NCBI GenBank assembly: GCA_963971285.1
Contig: OZ020244.1
Span: forward strand, 2,046,001 to 2,110,000
Direction of reading: 5' to 3'
Origin: Astropecten irregularis
Lineage: Eukaryota; Echinodermata; Asteroidea; Paxillosida; Astropectinidae
DNA: 64,000 bases
Shown here: positions 63,945 through 64,000 of the stretch, piece by piece
How the letters are laid out: each line of letters begins with the position of its first letter
Position numbering within the stretch: the first letter of the stretch is position 1
Notes under the pieces: model-generated
What the model saw: only the letters and a program-made list of their open reading frames with translations
Told to the model about the DNA's origin: nothing
The model's database searches: none
Translations under genes and position numbers: made by a program

Positions 63945-64000
63945 AAGGGATCTGTATTTTTTGTACGTTTTACGACAATTTTCCTCTGGACAACAATCAG

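Overview
The window is nuclear DNA of an animal. Its genes are split by GT-AG introns, exon phases stay consistent across long introns, and the receptor domains (SEFIR, IL-17R ectodomain, EGF, CUB, LDLa) are metazoan. The low gene density, abundant miniature transposons and tRNA-derived repeats suit a marine invertebrate, perhaps an echinoderm; the species is an inference.

Left part (about 1.5-16.5 kb, plus strand): the 3' eleven exons of a transmembrane interleukin-17-receptor-like gene. The order is ectodomain, two EGF-like domains, one membrane span, and a cytoplasmic SEFIR domain in a large last exon. Two further upstream exons (1549-1608 and 5617-5668) are candidates; the signal-peptide exon is not identified. 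From 16.5 to 26.7 kb there is no convincing gene, only repeats.

Middle part (26.7-46.2 kb, minus strand, convergent with the first gene): twelve exons of a second single-pass receptor. From the N-terminal side it reads EGF, EGF, CUB, a degenerate CUB-like domain, LDLa, three EGFs, a membrane span, and a tail with three PPxY motifs. Its 5' end is not found. Its introns hold a 5'-truncated LINE (31.6-33.3 kb), an approximately 1 kb hAT-like element (33.9-34.9 kb), nested MITEs (35.7-36.2 kb), and a structurally complete 6.9 kb PIF/Harbinger transposon (38137-45015). The transposon has terminal inverted repeats, a TTA target duplication, a two-exon DDE transposase and a four-exon Myb/trihelix-like partner on the opposite strand. 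A 382 bp MITE with the same ends and a TAA duplication lies in an intron of the IL-17R-like gene.

Right part (46.2-64 kb): almost entirely repeats. These are 60 bp repeats with a self-complementary core, a long-TIR element, a near-perfect palindrome with a 9 bp duplication, a higher-order repeat carrying a 45 bp minisatellite, a 7 bp satellite, an array of nine near-perfect hairpins, and about 6 kb of old segmental repeats containing ten copies of a roughly 30 bp motif. A tRNA-Phe-like gene closes the window at 63872-63944. Exons were assembled by hand from splice sites and reading phase, so exon edges are predictions.
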